DNA of 46,748 nucleotides from Gallionellales bacterium GWA2_55_18 (lineage in GTDB: Bacteria; Pseudomonadota; Gammaproteobacteria; Burkholderiales; Gallionellaceae), in the NCBI GenBank assembly GCA_001801055.1, contig MGWP01000034.1:1-46748 (forward strand), in the 5' to 3' direction. Positions 1 through 9,000 of the stretch are shown here, in pieces. Below the pieces are notes generated by a model. That model saw only the letters and a list, made by a program, of their open reading frames with translations, ran no database searches and had not been told where the DNA came from. Position 1 is the first letter of the stretch, and the number at the start of each line of letters is the position of its first letter. Position numbers and translations under genes: made by a program.

Positions 1-154
1 CCATGTCGCCGAATTCGATTATGTTATTATCAACGACAACCTGAACGAGGCGCTACGCGAACTCAATGCGGTGGCCCTTTCCGCCAGGTTGAGAGGCGCA
101 ACGCAATTGGCGCGCCATCAGGCATTAATCAACCAGTTACAGAATCCGGAGTAA
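1..154 (+). CDS. gmk: guanylate kinase, C-terminal fragment
   Basis: The reading frame is open from base 2 to a TAA at 152-154 and gives the last 50 residues of a protein, including FDYVIINDNLNEAL and a charged C-terminal helix. This matches the end of guanylate kinase, which phosphorylates GMP to GDP in the cytoplasm. The catalytic P-loop lies upstream of the window, so identification rests on this short tail and on the gmk-rpoZ-spoT gene order, which is standard in proteobacteria. rpoZ starts three bases after the stop, so the two are probably cotranscribed. Confidence 0.85.
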   Translation, partial: HVAEFDYVIINDNLNEALRELNAVALSARLRGATQLARHQALINQLQNPE

Positions 155-157
155 ATC

Positions 158-364
158 ATGGCACGCATTACCGTCGAAGAATGTCTCACGCAAATCCCGA
201 ACCGCTTTGAACTGACGCTGGCCGCCGCCTACCGCGCGCGCCAGTTGGCCAACGGCGCAAACCATCTGGTCGAAGAGAGCAATGACAAACCTACCGTCGT
301 CGCGCTGCGCGAGATCAGCGAGGGCAAAGTGGGCAAGGAAATTCTCAACCGCGGCCAGGCGTAA
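158..364 (+). CDS. rpoZ: RNA polymerase omega subunit
   Basis: This 68-residue protein begins [10 protein letters not shown] and contains the omega core ([16 protein letters not shown], then [10 protein letters not shown]). Omega helps beta-prime fold and assemble into RNA polymerase, and in proteobacteria it contributes to one ppGpp binding site. The length is that of short betaproteobacterial omega proteins. It lies between gmk and spoT with gaps of 3 and 14 bases, so the three genes form an operon tied to guanine nucleotide and ppGpp metabolism. The start is the only reasonable ATG. Confidence 0.95.
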   Translation: MARITVEECLTQIPNRFELTLAAAYRARQLANGANHLVEESNDKPTVVALREISEGKVGKEILNRGQA

Positions 365-378
365 TACAGTGATTTTGC

Positions 379-2478
379 ATGGCCGACACAGATCTGCTTA
401 TCGGAGAAGTTTCAGCCTACCTTAAACCGGAGGACGTCGGCTACGTCCGCGATGCGATAGCATTCAGCCACGCCGCGCACCAGGGCCAGACGCGCCAGTC
501 CGGCGATCCGTATATCTCCCACCCGCTTGCCGTCGCGCGCATCCTCGCCGTCTTGCGTCTCGATGCCCAGGCGATCATCGCCGCGTTGCTGCACGATGTG
601 GTGGAAGACACCGAGGTCACCAACGAACAGGTCGCCGAAAAATTCGGCAAGCCGGTCGCGGAATTGGTCGATGGGCTGAGCAAGCTGGATCGGGTCCTGT
701 TCGGAACCCGCGAGGACGCGCAGGCAGAAAATTTTCGCAAGATGCTGCTGGCGATGGCGCGCGATGTGCGCGTCATTCTCATCAAACTGGCCGACCGTCT
801 GCACAACATGCGCACGCTGGAATCGATGGCGCACGACAAATGTGAGCGCATCGCCCGCGAGACCATGGAAATCTACGCGCCGATCGCCAACCGCCTCGGC
901 CTGAACGATATTTACCGCGAGCTGCAGGATTTGAGTTTCAAACACCTGCATCCCAACCGCTATGCGGTGCTGGCCAAGGCGCTCAAGGTGGCGCGCGGCA
1001 ACCGCCGCGAAGTGGTCAGCAAGATACTCGACGCGATCCGGCAGCGGCTGGAAGAGTTCAACATTCCGGCCGACGTCACCGGCCGGGAGAAAAACATCTA
1101 CAGCATCTACAAGAAGATGCAGAGCAAGTCGCTGGCCTTTGCCGAGGTGCTGGATATTTACGGTTTCCGTGTGCTGGTCAACGATTTCGCTTCCTGCTAT
1201 GTGGCGTTGGGCACACTGCACGGCTTGTATAAGCCGATCCCAGGCAAGTTCAAGGATTACATCGCCATCCCCAAGGTGAACGGCTACCAGTCGCTGCACA
1301 GCACACTGTTCGGGCCGTTCGGCACGCCCATCGAAATCCAGATACGCACGCACGAAATGCACAGGATTGCCGCCGCTGGCGTGGCATCGCACTGGCTATA
1401 CAAGAGTGGGCATTTTTCGATCAACGATCTGCACAAGAAGACCCATCAATGGTTGCAGGAACTGCTGGAAAGCCTGAGCCAGAGCAGCGATTCTTCAGAA
1501 TTTCTGGAGCACCTCAAGGTGGACCTGTTCCCCGACGAAGTATATGTATTCACACCCAAAGGCAAAATACTTGCGCTGCCGCGCGGCGCAACTGCGGTGG
1601 ACTTTGCCTACAGCGTGCATACCGACATCGGCAACCACTGCATTGCCGTAAAGGTCAATCATGAACTGGTGCCGTTGCGCACCGAACTCAGGAATGGCGA
1701 ACGGGTGGAGATCGTCACCGCGCCGCATGCCAAACCGAACCCGGCCTGGCTGGGTTATGTGGCCACCAGCAAGGCACGCAGCCACATCCGCCATTTCCTC
1801 AAGACCATGCAGTCCGGCGAATCCGCACAATTCGGTGAACGCCTGCTTAATCAGGCCCTGCACGCCCTGGGAATTAAACCGCAAGACATGGATGATGCGC
1901 ACTGGGGTAAGCTGCTCAAGGATACAGGTGCGAAATCGCGCCAGGATATTCTGGCCGATATCGGCTTGGGCCGCCGCCTCAATATGGTGGTGGCGCGGCA
2001 ACTGGCGCGTGTAGGCGAAGCGGTGCCAAATGAAACAGCGGCCAACCCGGTTATCACGATACAGGGCACGGAAGGCATGGCGGTGCAATTCGCCAAGTGC
2101 TGCCGCCCGATTCCCGGTGACCCGATCATCGGTGTGATCAAGAGCGGTCAGGGGCTGATGGTGCATACCCACGACTGTCCGGTATTGCGCAAAGGGCGCA
2201 GTAGCGGTGAGCAGTGGCTGGATGTGGTGTGGGACAAAAATATTACTCGCCCCTTCGATGTCGGCATCAAGCTGGTAGTAGCCAACCAGCGCGGCGTACT
2301 GGCAAAAGTTGCCGCCGCGATTGCGGAAGCGGAATCCAACATCGAAAATGTCAATTTCACCAATGAGGGTGAATACACCGCGTTGCATTTTACGCTGCAG
2401 GTGAATAACCGCCTGCACCTCGCCAATATTATCCGCAGCCTGCGCAAGATACCGGAAGTGATGCGGATTATCCGATAG
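379..2478 (+). CDS. spoT: bifunctional (p)ppGpp synthetase/hydrolase SpoT/Rel
   Basis: This 699-residue RelA/SpoT protein has four parts in order. An HD hydrolase domain carries HD at residues 72-73 followed by ED (HDVVEDT). A synthetase domain around 235-345 contains GREKNIYSIYKKM and GYQSLHST. A TGS domain lies around 380-445 (VFTPKGKILALPRGATAVDFAY), and an ACT domain is at the C terminus. The intact HD motif shows that hydrolase activity is retained. The context after gmk-rpoZ is that of spoT rather than relA. It probably both makes and degrades the alarmone in the cytoplasm; how strong its synthetase is cannot be told from sequence. No strong Shine-Dalgarno precedes the ATG. Confidence 0.95.
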   Translation: MADTDLLIGEVSAYLKPEDVGYVRDAIAFSHAAHQGQTRQSGDPYISHPLAVARILAVLRLDAQAIIAALLHDVVEDTEVTNEQVAEKFGKPVAELVDGLSKLDRVLFGTREDAQAENFRKMLLAMARDVRVILIKLADRLHNMRTLESMAHDKCERIARETMEIYAPIANRLGLNDIYRELQDLSFKHLHPNRYAVLAKALKVARGNRREVVSKILDAIRQRLEEFNIPADVTGREKNIYSIYKKMQSKSLAFAEVLDIYGFRVLVNDFASCYVALGTLHGLYKPIPGKFKDYIAIPKVNGYQSLHSTLFGPFGTPIEIQIRTHEMHRIAAAGVASHWLYKSGHFSINDLHKKTHQWLQELLESLSQSSDSSEFLEHLKVDLFPDEVYVFTPKGKILALPRGATAVDFAYSVHTDIGNHCIAVKVNHELVPLRTELRNGERVEIVTAPHAKPNPAWLGYVATSKARSHIRHFLKTMQSGESAQFGERLLNQALHALGIKPQDMDDAHWGKLLKDTGAKSRQDILADIGLGRRLNMVVARQLARVGEAVPNETAANPVITIQGTEGMAVQFAKCCRPIPGDPIIGVIKSGQGLMVHTHDCPVLRKGRSSGEQWLDVVWDKNITRPFDVGIKLVVANQRGVLAKVAAAIAEAESNIENVNFTNEGEYTALHFTLQVNNRLHLANIIRSLRKIPEVMRIIR

Positions 2479-2929
2479 CACACGCGCACGATACCGCTAA
2501 CGGTCACGATTATCCGAAAACGGTGATACATGTTCTTAAGGGCACCTCTAAACATATCATGATGAAAGGTGTACCCCTATAAACCTAAAAACCGCAGTTA
2601 ACGAAGAACACTCTGATATTTCAACGGATTATGCTGTTCTCGTAGGTGCGAATTTATTCGTACATAACCTGTTGTTCGTGCGAATGAACCTGAAAAGATC
2701 AGTTGTCCACGACAAGTCACGAAAGTCACGAAGTAATTCAAAGGACTCCATGCGATAAATTGATACCTATCAGGTGAATCCCCGAGCCAATGCAGCTTCA
2801 TGTTTTATTTCGTGTTTTTCGTTAACCAATGACTTAGCGCATGTTTCACCGCGCTTAGTCAGATGGCTAGTTGGTTCATCAGGATGAATTCGCATCTACA
2901 AGCCCGCCAACTGCGTTTTCTAGGATAAA
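2479..2929. other. intergenic region between convergent spoT and the NTase-like gene
   Basis: This 451-bp region contains no convincing gene; the ORFs called here are shadows. It holds a small palindromic repeat around 2641-2687 (GTGCGAATTTATTCGTAC and a partial second unit) and a roughly 190-bp dispersed repeat listed separately at 2699-2890. I see no clear intrinsic terminator for spoT, although the palindromes may serve that purpose. Confidence 0.6.
2699..2890 (+). repeat. dispersed 190-bp repeat, copy A
   Basis: The stretch starting AGTTGTCCACGACAAGTCAC and ending near GGTTCATCAGGATGAATT recurs as a near-identical reverse complement at 27026-27215. Its first part carries short CACGAA-type repeats. 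Its second part (about 2808-2890) is an imperfect hairpin, with GCGCTTAGTCAGATGGCTAG pairing against TTAACCAATGACTTAGCGC. That hairpin resembles the REP-like ends at the hisF-hisI junction. No ORF runs through it. Confidence 0.8.
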
Positions 2930-3556
2930 TTAACAGTCGGGTTGGCTCTGCAAGCCTAACAATGCTTCAACTTCGGCGATATCGGCATGTGTTTCCAGCT
3001 TGCGGCTACCGTCGAACCGCGCGTTTTCCGGCAGCAGCACGAGGTGGGTTTGTACACCGGATTCGCCAGTTAGTGTATAGCTCGGCACGATCTCCTCGCG
3101 CCCGCCAAAATGAATTTTCCATTCGCCATCCTTAAAAGCCAGGTTATTTTTGAGCAAAAATATCAGTATGGATTTTCCATCATCGCTGAACAGTATCAGG
3201 TTGATGTCCGATTGTTTTCCCGCTGCGCCACTTAATACCGAACCGGTAAGGCAAGGGTGGAACTGCGCCAGCATGCGCATGCTGGCGAGAGCATCTTCGC
3301 GCAGGCGGCGCAGGATTTTCGGGTGGGTCTCATGCTGAAATAGTTGGCGAAAACTGCGCAACGCGGCATCTATTTCTTCATTGCTGGGCAGATGGTGTGT
3401 GCCGCTCGCACCTAATTGTTTGGCGGCCTTGCGTTTGGCGTATGCATGGTCGGTTATGCCGTCTTCAGCCATAAGCTTTGCTGCCCGATGCGCCAGTTGT
3501 TCGCGCATCAGGTCACGCTTGCCGGTGTGACTCATGGTGATGTGCTCTTTGTGCAT
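2930..3556 (-). CDS. nucleotidyltransferase-fold protein of unknown function
   Basis: This 208-residue soluble protein has no family name I can give with certainty. The N-terminal part is helical and basic (DHAYAKRKAAKQLG). The middle holds GSVLSGAAGKQSDINL, which fits the nucleotidyltransferase signature GSxxxGxxxxxSDxDL except that the last Asp is Asn. This suggests a DNA-polymerase-beta-like fold with weakened or altered metal binding. It follows mrcA on the same strand by 6 bases, so it is probably cotranscribed. The first ATG (3556) lacks a Shine-Dalgarno; an internal ATG at 3535 has AAAGAG 9 bases upstream and may be the true start. The nucleotidyltransferase fold is an inference from one motif. 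Confidence 0.75.
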   Translation of the reverse strand: MHKEHITMSHTGKRDLMREQLAHRAAKLMAEDGITDHAYAKRKAAKQLGASGTHHLPSNEEIDAALRSFRQLFQHETHPKILRRLREDALASMRMLAQFHPCLTGSVLSGAAGKQSDINLILFSDDGKSILIFLLKNNLAFKDGEWKIHFGGREEIVPSYTLTGESGVQTHLVLLPENARFDGSRKLETHADIAEVEALLGLQSQPDC

Positions 3557-3562
3557 GCCGGG

Positions 3563-5878
3563 TCAGAGCAGTTGGTCCTTGACGGTGTCTGCCGGCCTAG
3601 TTTCTTCATTCGGTGCGTGGGGAGGCATAACCTGCTCGGGTGGTGTGTTTTCTTGATAAAAATACTCTACCAGCGAGCCATTTTTATCGGGGTGCCCTTC
3701 CTCGTTGATGCGCATGGCAACCATATTTTCTGGCATGGCATAAGCGGCTTGTGGCACATCTTTTAGAGTTTTCTCCATGTAGCTGATCCATATCGGCAAG
3801 GCTGCACCGCCACCGGTTTCCTTGTCGCCCAGACTGCGGGGCTGGTCAAAACCCATCCATGAGATACCGACCATGGTTGGTTGAAAACCGCAAAACCACG
3901 CATCGATGGAATCGCTGGTGGTTCCGGTTTTGCCCGCCAGATCCTGTCGTCCAAGTTGCATGGCCCGGGTTGCAGTGCCGTGCCTTACAACGTCCTGCAT
4001 CATGCTTACCATAGTAAAAGCGTTGCGCACATCTATGACCTGATCCGCATCTTCACCCGCTATAACCGGCTTGGTTTTGCTTAACACATTGCCCTGAGCG
4101 TCTTCGATACGCTGGATAAAGTAAGGTACTACGCGAAAACCGCCGTTGGCAAAAATCGAGTAACCAGCCAGCATCTGTAGCGGGGTGGCGGAACCGGCCC
4201 CCAGCGCCATGGTCAAGTAAGGGGGATGCTTGGCAGCATCAAAGCCGAATTTGGTGATGTAGTCCTGCGCATATTGCGGCGTAATCGACTGCAATATGCG
4301 TATGGAAACCATATTCTTCGATTTGGTCAGCCCTTGGCGCATACGCATGGGGCCGTCGAATTTGCCATCGTAATTCTTGGGCTGCCAAGGTTCGCTGCCG
4401 GTCTGCTCGGCATCGAACAGCAAGGGAGCATCATTGATTACCGTGGATGGCGTGAAACCTTTCTCCAGCGCAGCCGAATAAATAAAAGGCTTCAGGCTCG
4501 AGCCGGGCTGCCGCCAGGCTTGCGTGATACGGTTGAACTGGTTGCGGCTAAAGTTGAAGCCGCCAACAAGCGCGCGGATGGAGCCATCACGCGGATCGGC
4601 GGATACGAAGGCGGCCTCCACCTGCGGAATTTGGCTTATTAGCCAAGCACCCCCTTCATCCTTTTGCAACCGTATGATTGAGCCTTTGATGATGCGCTGG
4701 TTCAATGCAACCTTGTTACCCAAAGCACGTTGCGCAAACTGCAACGCATCGCCGCTGACTTCTGCCGCCTCTCCGCCCTTGCAATAGGCGCGAACCAGTT
4801 TAGGTGAGGCCTCCAACACGACGGCGGGAATCAAATCATCGTTGTCTGCAACCTCCTGCAGCACTTCCTCCAGATATTCTTCATTGCTGCTTTTTTTCAA
4901 ATCAACAAAGCCTTCAGGGCCGCGGTAACCGTGGCGACGGTCGTATTCCAGTACGCCTTTGCGCACCGCCTGATAAGCGGCGAGCTGATCCTGCTGGCGA
5001 ATGGTGGTGTAGACCTTGAAACCTTGCGTGTAAGTATCTTCCAGATACTTTTCATAAACCGCCTGTCTGACCATTTCCGAGATGTAGTCGGACTTTACCC
5101 TGAATTCCTGATTGCCGCGCTTGACCGCGATATGCTGTTGTTGGGCAAGTTGGAGCTGCTCATCATTAATGAAATTCAGTTCGCGCATACGGCGTAAAAC
5201 GTAAGACTGGCGTAAATTGGCGCGTTTGGGGTTGACTACCGGATTATAGGAGGAAGGCGCTTTGGGCAATCCGGCGAGCATGGCCGCTTCGGCAACTGTA
5301 ACCTGGCCGAGAGGCTTGCCAAAATATATTTGAGCGGCAGCCGCAAAACCGTAAGCGCGCTGACCGAGATAAATCTGGTTGAAATAAAGCTGCAAAATTT
5401 CGTCTTTGCTCAAACTATGTTCAATTTTGAAAGCGAGCAGCATCTCGTTAAATTTGCGCGTCATGGTTTTTTCTTTGGATAGAAAAAAATTGCGTGCCAC
5501 CTGCATGGTGATGGTGCTGGCCCCTTGTTTTGCGCCGCCGGAGGTGAAATTATTAATTGCCGCGCGCAGCACCCCAATATAGTCGACACCGCCATGTTGG
5601 TAGAATCGGTCATCCTCGGCGGCTAAAATGGCTTTTTTCATCACGTCCGGTACTTCGGATATTTTTATTAAAGCGCGCCGTTCATCACCAAATTCGCTGA
5701 GCAGAATACCTTCCGCGCTGTAAACCCTCAGTGGGATTTTCGGGCGATAATCGGTAAGCACTTCCAGCGAAGGCAAAGTCGGATAAGCCAGCATTACAGC
5801 CAAACCAAATAATATGGCAGGAAGTAAAAACAGGGTCAGCGTGATAAAAACAGGTAGAACCCAGCGACGGAAAGGCAT
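3563..5878 (-). CDS. mrcA: penicillin-binding protein 1A
   Basis: This 771-residue class A PBP polymerises and cross-links peptidoglycan in the periplasm. One N-terminal membrane segment (residues about 8-32) is followed by a GT51 glycosyltransferase domain with the catalytic Glu in EDDRFYQHGG (Glu88) and GASTITMQVARN. The transpeptidase domain has SSLK (Ser460-Lys463), SKN (520-522) and KTGT (650-653), so both activities look intact. The sequence between them fits the OB-like insert of PBP1A. The gene diverges from pilM, the usual arrangement in beta- and gammaproteobacteria, and precedes the nucleotidyltransferase-like gene in what is probably one transcript. Confidence 0.95.
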   Translation of the reverse strand: MPFRRWVLPVFITLTLFLLPAILFGLAVMLAYPTLPSLEVLTDYRPKIPLRVYSAEGILLSEFGDERRALIKISEVPDVMKKAILAAEDDRFYQHGGVDYIGVLRAAINNFTSGGAKQGASTITMQVARNFFLSKEKTMTRKFNEMLLAFKIEHSLSKDEILQLYFNQIYLGQRAYGFAAAAQIYFGKPLGQVTVAEAAMLAGLPKAPSSYNPVVNPKRANLRQSYVLRRMRELNFINDEQLQLAQQQHIAVKRGNQEFRVKSDYISEMVRQAVYEKYLEDTYTQGFKVYTTIRQQDQLAAYQAVRKGVLEYDRRHGYRGPEGFVDLKKSSNEEYLEEVLQEVADNDDLIPAVVLEASPKLVRAYCKGGEAAEVSGDALQFAQRALGNKVALNQRIIKGSIIRLQKDEGGAWLISQIPQVEAAFVSADPRDGSIRALVGGFNFSRNQFNRITQAWRQPGSSLKPFIYSAALEKGFTPSTVINDAPLLFDAEQTGSEPWQPKNYDGKFDGPMRMRQGLTKSKNMVSIRILQSITPQYAQDYITKFGFDAAKHPPYLTMALGAGSATPLQMLAGYSIFANGGFRVVPYFIQRIEDAQGNVLSKTKPVIAGEDADQVIDVRNAFTMVSMMQDVVRHGTATRAMQLGRQDLAGKTGTTSDSIDAWFCGFQPTMVGISWMGFDQPRSLGDKETGGGAALPIWISYMEKTLKDVPQAAYAMPENMVAMRINEEGHPDKNGSLVEYFYQENTPPEQVMPPHAPNEETRPADTVKDQLL

Positions 5879-5965
5879 GTGCAGTTTGTCCGAAAGGAGA
5901 AAATGGTGGTATGGTGCGCGAAATTATATCGGCTTCACGAATATAAATAACCCCTTAAAAATAGC

Positions 5966-5994
5966 TTTACAGAATTTATAGTTATTGCTAGGAT
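5966..5994 (+). promoter_or_regulatory. probable sigma-70 promoter of the pilM operon
   Basis: TTTACA (5966-5971) and TAGGAT (5989-5994) are separated by 17 bases in the AT-rich divergent region between mrcA and pilM. The -35 has one mismatch and the -10 two. Predicted transcription would begin near 6001, about 30 bases before the preferred pilM ATG. This is a pattern match only. Confidence 0.45.
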
Positions 5995-6030
5995 TTAAAC
6001 CACTTTATACGAAAAAGCTTGAAACGGCCT

Positions 6031-7131
6031 ATGCCTAAAGTGAATTTCGACATCCCGCTGGACTTTTTGCAGACCAAAACTCCACCCATGATAGGCGTGG
6101 ATATCAGTTCATCCTCGGTAAAAATGGTAGAGTTGAGCGAGTTGCCCAAAAAAGGCGGTTATATCGTAGAACGCTATGTGATCGAGCCTCTTCCCAAAGA
6201 TGCTATCAGTGATGGCAATATCAATAATCTGGAAGCTGTTTCAGAGAGCATCCAACGTGCTTGGAAGCGGCTTGGTAGCCGCATCAAAAATGTCAGCCTG
6301 GCACTACCCGCCGCCGCAGTAATCACCAAGAAAATCTTGTTGCCCGCCGGCATGCGCGAAGAGGATCTGGAATATCAGGTCGAATCAGAGGCAAATCAAT
6401 ACATACCGTTTGCGTTGGAAGAGGTCAATCTGGATTTTCAGGTAATCGGCCCCGCACCTAGCGATCCAGAAGAAATCGAGGTGTTGCTGGCTGCTTCGCG
6501 CAAGGGAAATGTTGAAGATCGTGTCGCCGCAGCTCAGGGAGCAGGTTTAAGAGCATTGGTTGTCGATGTCGAACCCTATGCCGCCGAAACGGCTTTTGAA
6601 CAGATACGCGCCCAACTGCCTGATGGTGCAGTGGATAAATGCGTCGCGCTGATCGATATAGGCGCAAGCGTTATGAACGTCAATGTGTTGCGCAATGGGC
6701 AATCCGTTTATTCAAGGGATCAGCAGGTGGGCGGCAACCAGTTGACACAACAGGTTCAGGGAATGTTCGGCTTATCTGCCGATGAGGCAGAGTCGGCCAA
6801 GCGCAATGGCGGATTGCCGGATAATTATGAAAGTGATGTCTTGGCGCCTTTCCGCGAGAACGTGGTGATGGAAATAGCCCGTGCGTTGCAGTTCTTTTTC
6901 ACTTCGACGCAATACGACGAGGTGGATTACATCGTGCTGGCGGGCGGGTGTGCGGTATTGTCCGGGCTGGACGATGCGGTGGCGACCCGAACTCAGGTAA
7001 GCACTATGGTAGCCAATCCGTTTGCCCTGATGACGCTGTCGAGCCGCATCAAGCCGCGCCAATTGCAGACTGACGCACCGTCGCTGATTGTCGCATGCGG
7101 GCTGGCAATGAGGAGGTTTGATCCGTCATGA
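6031..7131 (+). CDS. pilM: type IV pilus inner-membrane platform protein PilM
   Basis: PilM is an actin-like cytoplasmic ATP-binding protein that binds the N-terminal tail of PilN and links the pilus motor to the periplasmic alignment complex. The sequence shows MIGVDISSSSVKMVELS (phosphate-1 region), ALIDIGASVMNVNVL (phosphate-2) and YIVLAGGCAVLSGLDD (adenosine region). The ORF track begins at a TTG (6019); I prefer the ATG at 6031 (MPKVNF), giving 366 residues, close to the usual 350-360. It overlaps pilN by four bases and is the first gene of pilMNOPQ. Confidence 0.93.
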   Translation: MPKVNFDIPLDFLQTKTPPMIGVDISSSSVKMVELSELPKKGGYIVERYVIEPLPKDAISDGNINNLEAVSESIQRAWKRLGSRIKNVSLALPAAAVITKKILLPAGMREEDLEYQVESEANQYIPFALEEVNLDFQVIGPAPSDPEEIEVLLAASRKGNVEDRVAAAQGAGLRALVVDVEPYAAETAFEQIRAQLPDGAVDKCVALIDIGASVMNVNVLRNGQSVYSRDQQVGGNQLTQQVQGMFGLSADEAESAKRNGGLPDNYESDVLAPFRENVVMEIARALQFFFTSTQYDEVDYIVLAGGCAVLSGLDDAVATRTQVSTMVANPFALMTLSSRIKPRQLQTDAPSLIVACGLAMRRFDPS

Positions 7132-7712
7132 TACGCATAAACCTGTTGCCGCATCGCGCCGAAAAACGTCGCGTCCGCCAGATCCAGTTTGCCGCACTGT
7201 GTGTGATTTCCGTGGTGCTGGGTGCTTTGCTGGTAGGGTTCGTGCATGCCGCCATCAGCAGCCGGATATCTTATCAGGAAAGACGTAATGAATACTTGAA
7301 GCAGGAAACTGCGATTCTGGATAAACAAATTGCGGAAATCAAGAAATTGCGCGAAGAAACACAATCTTTGCTGGAACGCAAAAATGTTGTAGAGAATCTG
7401 CAAAGCACACGTTCAGATGTGGTACATCTACTGGATCAGATGCTGCGCATCCTGCCCGAAGGTGTTTATCTTAAAACACTCAAGCAGACAGGCAACAAAA
7501 TCAATATAACCGGCTATGCCCAAACCAATGCGCGCATCTCGACATTGATGCGCGCCATTGAAAATTCTCCTTGGCTTGATTCGCCCTCTCTGGGGGTAAT
7601 TCAGGCATCAAGTGCGGGCGGAGCCCGCGTAAGCGAGTTCACGCTGACTTTTAATTTGACCAGCACTAAAGACACCGCCGCTCCGGCCAAACCCGCTGGT
7701 GCAAAGGGCTAA
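7128..7712 (+). CDS. pilN: type IV pilus assembly protein PilN
   Basis: This 194-residue bitopic membrane protein begins MIRINLLPHRAEKRR; the INLLPHR tail is the conserved PilM-binding sequence. A single membrane segment follows (residues about 22-44), then a periplasmic coiled coil rich in Glu, Lys and Leu, then a ferredoxin-like domain that pairs with PilO. The ATG overlaps the pilM stop, consistent with translational coupling. The C terminus is Ala/Pro/Lys-rich and probably disordered. Confidence 0.93.
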   Translation: MIRINLLPHRAEKRRVRQIQFAALCVISVVLGALLVGFVHAAISSRISYQERRNEYLKQETAILDKQIAEIKKLREETQSLLERKNVVENLQSTRSDVVHLLDQMLRILPEGVYLKTLKQTGNKINITGYAQTNARISTLMRAIENSPWLDSPSLGVIQASSAGGARVSEFTLTFNLTSTKDTAAPAKPAGAKG

Positions 7713-7717
7713 TTGCC

Positions 7718-8335
7718 ATGATCAATTTAGACGAACTGAAAAATCTGAACCCAAAGAATCCCGGCTCCTGGCCATGGTTGGCAAAGATTATTTCTTTCGC
7801 AGCCATGTTCATTGTCATAGTGGTTGCCGGTGCGCTGCTTGACTGGCAGGATCAGTGGGAGAATTTACAAAAAATTGAAAATGAAGAAGCCACTCTAAAG
7901 GAGGCTTTTCTGGCCAAGAAAAAAGAGGCAATAAATCTGGATCTGATCAAAAAACAGCTAACCGAGACACAAGAGTCTTTCGGTGCCCTGCTCAAACAAT
8001 TGCCCAGCAAGTCGGAAATGGATGCATTGCTGACGGATATCAATCAGGCTGGATTGGGGCGCGGCCTGCAATTTGACTTGTTCCGCCCCGGCACGGAAAA
8101 AGTGAGTGGTGCATTCGCCGAACTGCCAATCACTATCAAGGTCGCTGGTACTTATGACGATATCGGCAAATTTTCCAGCGATATCGCGATGTTGCCGCGC
8201 ATCGTCACGCTAAACGATATATCGATAAACCCTAACGGTGCAGGCGGTTTATCCATGGATGCCATCGCAAAAACTTTCCGCTATCTGGATCAAGAGGAAG
8301 TGTCTTCCAAAAAACCCGCAGGGGCGAAAAAATGA
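7718..8335 (+). CDS. pilO: type IV pilus assembly protein PilO
   Basis: This 205-residue protein has one membrane segment (about residues 22-42), a coiled coil with many Glu and Lys, and a ferredoxin-like periplasmic domain (LLKQLPSKSEMDALLTDINQ, then FRPGTEKVSGAFAELPI). PilO forms heterodimers with PilN and binds the lipoprotein PilP in the alignment complex. It starts 5 bases after pilN and its stop overlaps the pilP start by four bases (ATGA). The Lys-rich tail KKPAGAKK resembles the end of PilN. Confidence 0.93.
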   Translation: MINLDELKNLNPKNPGSWPWLAKIISFAAMFIVIVVAGALLDWQDQWENLQKIENEEATLKEAFLAKKKEAINLDLIKKQLTETQESFGALLKQLPSKSEMDALLTDINQAGLGRGLQFDLFRPGTEKVSGAFAELPITIKVAGTYDDIGKFSSDIAMLPRIVTLNDISINPNGAGGLSMDAIAKTFRYLDQEEVSSKKPAGAKK

Positions 8336-8841
8336 AGCTCATTCATCTTGCGTTGGCCTCAATACTGCTGGCGGGCTGCGGTGGCGAAGAGTTTCAGGAT
8401 TTGCGTGATTTTGTCAGAGATTCCGGCAAGGATATGCGCGGGAAAATCCCGCCGCCACCGGAAGTAAAGCCGTATGAACCATTGGCCTACAACAACGATG
8501 CTAATTTGTCCGACCCATTCAAACCGCGCAAACCGAATTTACGTTCCGGTAGCCGCCCCGGAGTAAACCAGCCGGACATGGACCGCCCCAAGGAGGCTCT
8601 GGAAGAATTCCCGCTCGAAGGCATCAGAATGGTCGGCTATCTTTACCAGAAGAGAGTTGGCTACGCGGTAGTCCGTGCACCTGACGGCAAGCTGCATCGG
8701 GTCAAAGCCGGCAATTATATCGGGATGAATTTTGGCTTGATAAAAGAAGTGACAGACACGGAAGTTGTCATTAAAGAAATGGTACAAGACAGCACCGGTG
8801 ACTGGTCCGAACGCATGAGTAACCTGCAATTAGTCGAATGA
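8332..8841 (+). CDS. pilP: type IV pilus lipoprotein PilP
   Basis: This 169-residue protein has a lipoprotein signal peptide ending LLAGCGG, so the mature chain starts at Cys16. A proline-rich linker (PPPPEVKPYEP) leads to a small beta-sandwich domain (GIRMVGYLYQKRVGYAVVRAPDGKLHRVKAGNY in pieces) that binds the N0 domain of the PilQ secretin. It bridges PilN/PilO to the outer-membrane channel. Translation is coupled to pilO through the ATGA overlap. A repeat-bearing gap of 159 bases separates it from pilQ. Confidence 0.93.
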   Translation: MKLIHLALASILLAGCGGEEFQDLRDFVRDSGKDMRGKIPPPPEVKPYEPLAYNNDANLSDPFKPRKPNLRSGSRPGVNQPDMDRPKEALEEFPLEGIRMVGYLYQKRVGYAVVRAPDGKLHRVKAGNYIGMNFGLIKEVTDTEVVIKEMVQDSTGDWSERMSNLQLVE

Positions 8842-8878
8842 CGCCGCACTTCATATTACGCGACGCAACCGCAATGCA

Positions 8879-8947
8879 GGGTGGACTATGCCCAGACCCG
8901 TGTCGGGCCGCTTCGACAGGCTCAGGACAGGCATAGCCCGACCTACG
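8879..8947. repeat. palindromic intergenic repeat between pilP and pilQ
   Basis: An imperfect stem pairs GGTGGACTATGCCC on the left with GGCATAGCCCGACCTAC on the right. The centre carries the common motif CTTCGACAGGCTCAGGACAG (8911-8930), which recurs in reverse at 44051-44074 between sspA and sspB. The outer arms belong to the same GTAGG...CCGACCTAC family seen at 31384-31425 and 38080-38123. Inside the pil operon the hairpin could affect readthrough or mRNA stability. Confidence 0.7.
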
Positions 8948-9000
8948 GGAAGATGGTTTTTAATGTTTGATTCCGGTTTATCCGGTTTAGGAGCAAGACA

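Noticed and set aside
412-1392. 326-codon ORF antisense to spoT
   Set aside because: It is a shadow of the conserved spoT frame, with no motif or ribosome site; the same holds for 1495-2481 and 29886-31277 opposite spoT and hemN.
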